In this document: positions 63,124 to 64,000 of the stretch, one piece after another
Position numbering within the stretch: the stretch's first letter is position 1
How the letters are laid out: every line of letters begins with the position of its first letter
NCBI RefSeq assembly: GCF_023544665.1
Contig: NZ_JAMJFL010000004.1
Location: 1-64,000 of the forward strand
DNA: 64,000 bases
Reading direction: 5' to 3'
DNA from: Streptomyces sp. YS415
Lineage (GTDB): Bacteria; Actinomycetota; Actinomycetes; Streptomycetales; Streptomycetaceae
The notes under the pieces: model-generated
The model's database searches: none
Told to the model about the DNA's origin: nothing
Seen by the model: only the letters and a program-made list of their open reading frames with translations
Program-made: the position numbers and the translations under genes

Positions 63124-64000
63124 GTGAGCGAACAGCCCGTCCGTTGGGGTGTCCTGGCGACCGGAGGCATGGCCGCCGCCTTCACCGAGGATCTGCTGCT
63201 GTTGCCGGACGCCCGGGTCACCGCGGTCGGGTCCCGGTCGACCGAGTCCGCGGGGGCCTTCGCGGCACGGTTCGGCATCCCCCGCGCCCACGGCAGCTGG
63301 CGGGAGCTGGCCGCCGACCCGGAGGTCGATGTCGTCTACGTCGCCACCCCGCACGCCCAGCATGTCGCCGCGGCGACGGCCTGCCTGGAGGCCGGCAAGC
63401 CGGTGCTGGTCGAGAAGCCCTTCGCCCTCAGCGGCCGGCAGGCCCGGCAACTGACCGAACTGGCCGAGAAGCAGGGCCTGTTCGTGATGGAGGCGATGTG
63501 GACCTGCCTCAACCCGACCATCCTGCGCATCGCGGAACTGGTGGCCGAGGGCGCCATCGGCGAGGTCCGCGCCCTGCACGCCGACTTCGGCGCCCGGGTG
63601 GACGCGCCCCAGGACCACCGCCTGTGGGACCCCGCGGCCGGCGGCGGCGCCCTGCTGGACCTGGGCACCTACCCGGTCTCCTTCGCCCACCTCATCCTCG
63701 GCGCCCCCGAGACGGTCACCGCCCACGCCCGGCTGTCCCCGCGGGGCGTCGACGAGCAGACGGGCATCCTGCTCGGCTACCGGAACGGCGCGATGGCTGT
63801 CCTGACGTGCTCGCTGCTCGCCGAGGACGAGCACCGGGCGACGGTGTACGGCACGACCGGCCGCATCGAGATACCGGCCGACTTCTACAACCCCCGCTCC
63901 TTCGTGCTGCACCGCGACGGCCACGAGCCCCGGACCGTGACCGCCGCGCCGCAGGAAGGACACGGCTACGGCCACCAGGCCGACGAGGTGATGCGCTGTC
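63124..64000 (+). CDS. Gfo/Idh/MocA-family oxidoreductase, 3' end cut by window
   Basis: GTG 63124 with AGGAGAAGCAC upstream; 292 codons are visible and the frame is open at the window end. The Rossmann start is WGVLATGGMAAAFTEDLL, the diagnostic EKP motif is VLVEKPFALSG, and GGGALLDLGTYPVSF is in the substrate domain. These enzymes oxidise or reduce sugars, inositols or trans-dihydrodiols with NAD(P). The trans-1,2-dihydrobenzene-diol-dehydrogenase-like branch fits best. Substrate unknown. Confidence 0.9.
   Translation, partial: MSEQPVRWGVLATGGMAAAFTEDLLLLPDARVTAVGSRSTESAGAFAARFGIPRAHGSWRELAADPEVDVVYVATPHAQHVAAATACLEAGKPVLVEKPFALSGRQARQLTELAEKQGLFVMEAMWTCLNPTILRIAELVAEGAIGEVRALHADFGARVDAPQDHRLWDPAAGGGALLDLGTYPVSFAHLILGAPETVTAHARLSPRGVDEQTGILLGYRNGAMAVLTCSLLAEDEHRATVYGTTGRIEIPADFYNPRSFVLHRDGHEPRTVTAAPQEGHGYGHQADEVMRC

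Noticed and set aside
1..64000. CRISPR arrays, insertion sequences, rRNA or tRNA genes
   Set aside because: No regularly spaced repeats, transposase motifs or RNA gene signatures were seen on either strand.

Overview
The window is high-GC DNA with strong third-position G/C bias, GTG/TTG starts and Streptomyces-type gene content: an SsgA-like protein, an S. griseus-type aminopeptidase, a two-module NRPS, and sugar ABC permeases without their own ATPase. It most likely comes from a Streptomyces chromosome. It looks like an accessory or arm region, mixing catabolic operons, a small biosynthetic cluster, paired regulators and three decaying genes. Functional calls rest on motifs read from the translations; no database search was run.

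Layout. 1-1.8 kb: the end of a flavin monooxygenase, its FMN reductase and an epoxide-hydrolase-like enzyme. 1.8-3.4 kb (-): secreted M28 aminopeptidase. 3.6-4.0 kb: remnant of a glyoxalase-family gene. 4.0-13.4 kb: a nitrogen-assimilation module with allophanate hydrolase, a biotin-dependent urea/guanidine carboxylase and two DUF1989 proteins on one strand, then a TetR regulator and an APC permease. The carboxylase operon and the permease share a 22-bp palindrome, so one TetR regulon is likely; the DUF1989 pair points to guanidine rather than urea. 13.5-16.1 kb: a hydrolase behind a structured leader, then a thioredoxin lipoprotein and CcdA. 16.1-22.2 kb: small membrane, MarR, CGNR, hydrolase, AadA-like and unknown genes. 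22.3-23.0 kb: a heavily decayed DUF4253 gene.

23.8-35.6 kb (-): a biosynthetic cluster: NRPS with order C-A-T-C-A-T-reductase, translationally coupled to an ABC exporter with an HMA-like N-terminus, then MbtH and an acyl-CoA dehydrogenase homologue. It should make an N-capped dipeptide released as aldehyde, alcohol or cyclised product. 35.8-49.1 kb: carbohydrate use: IclR regulator, frameshifted solute-binding protein, GH3 glycosidase behind a promoter and attenuator-like hairpin, GH78 rhamnosidase, two sugar permeases, a solute-binding protein and two LacI regulators.

49.1-60.7 kb: an MFS transporter, a LysR regulator and a ten-gene, mostly overlapping operon that looks like an aromatic meta-cleavage route: flavin monooxygenase, amidohydrolase/decarboxylase, extradiol dioxygenase, two FAH-type hydrolases, cyclase-family protein, two SDRs and a two-subunit CoA transferase. 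ATCCATCC-type repeats before both the operon and the transporter suggest common LysR control. 60.7-64 kb: a ferric-reductase-like membrane flavoprotein, an SsgA-like protein and the start of a Gfo/Idh/MocA oxidoreductase cut by the window end.
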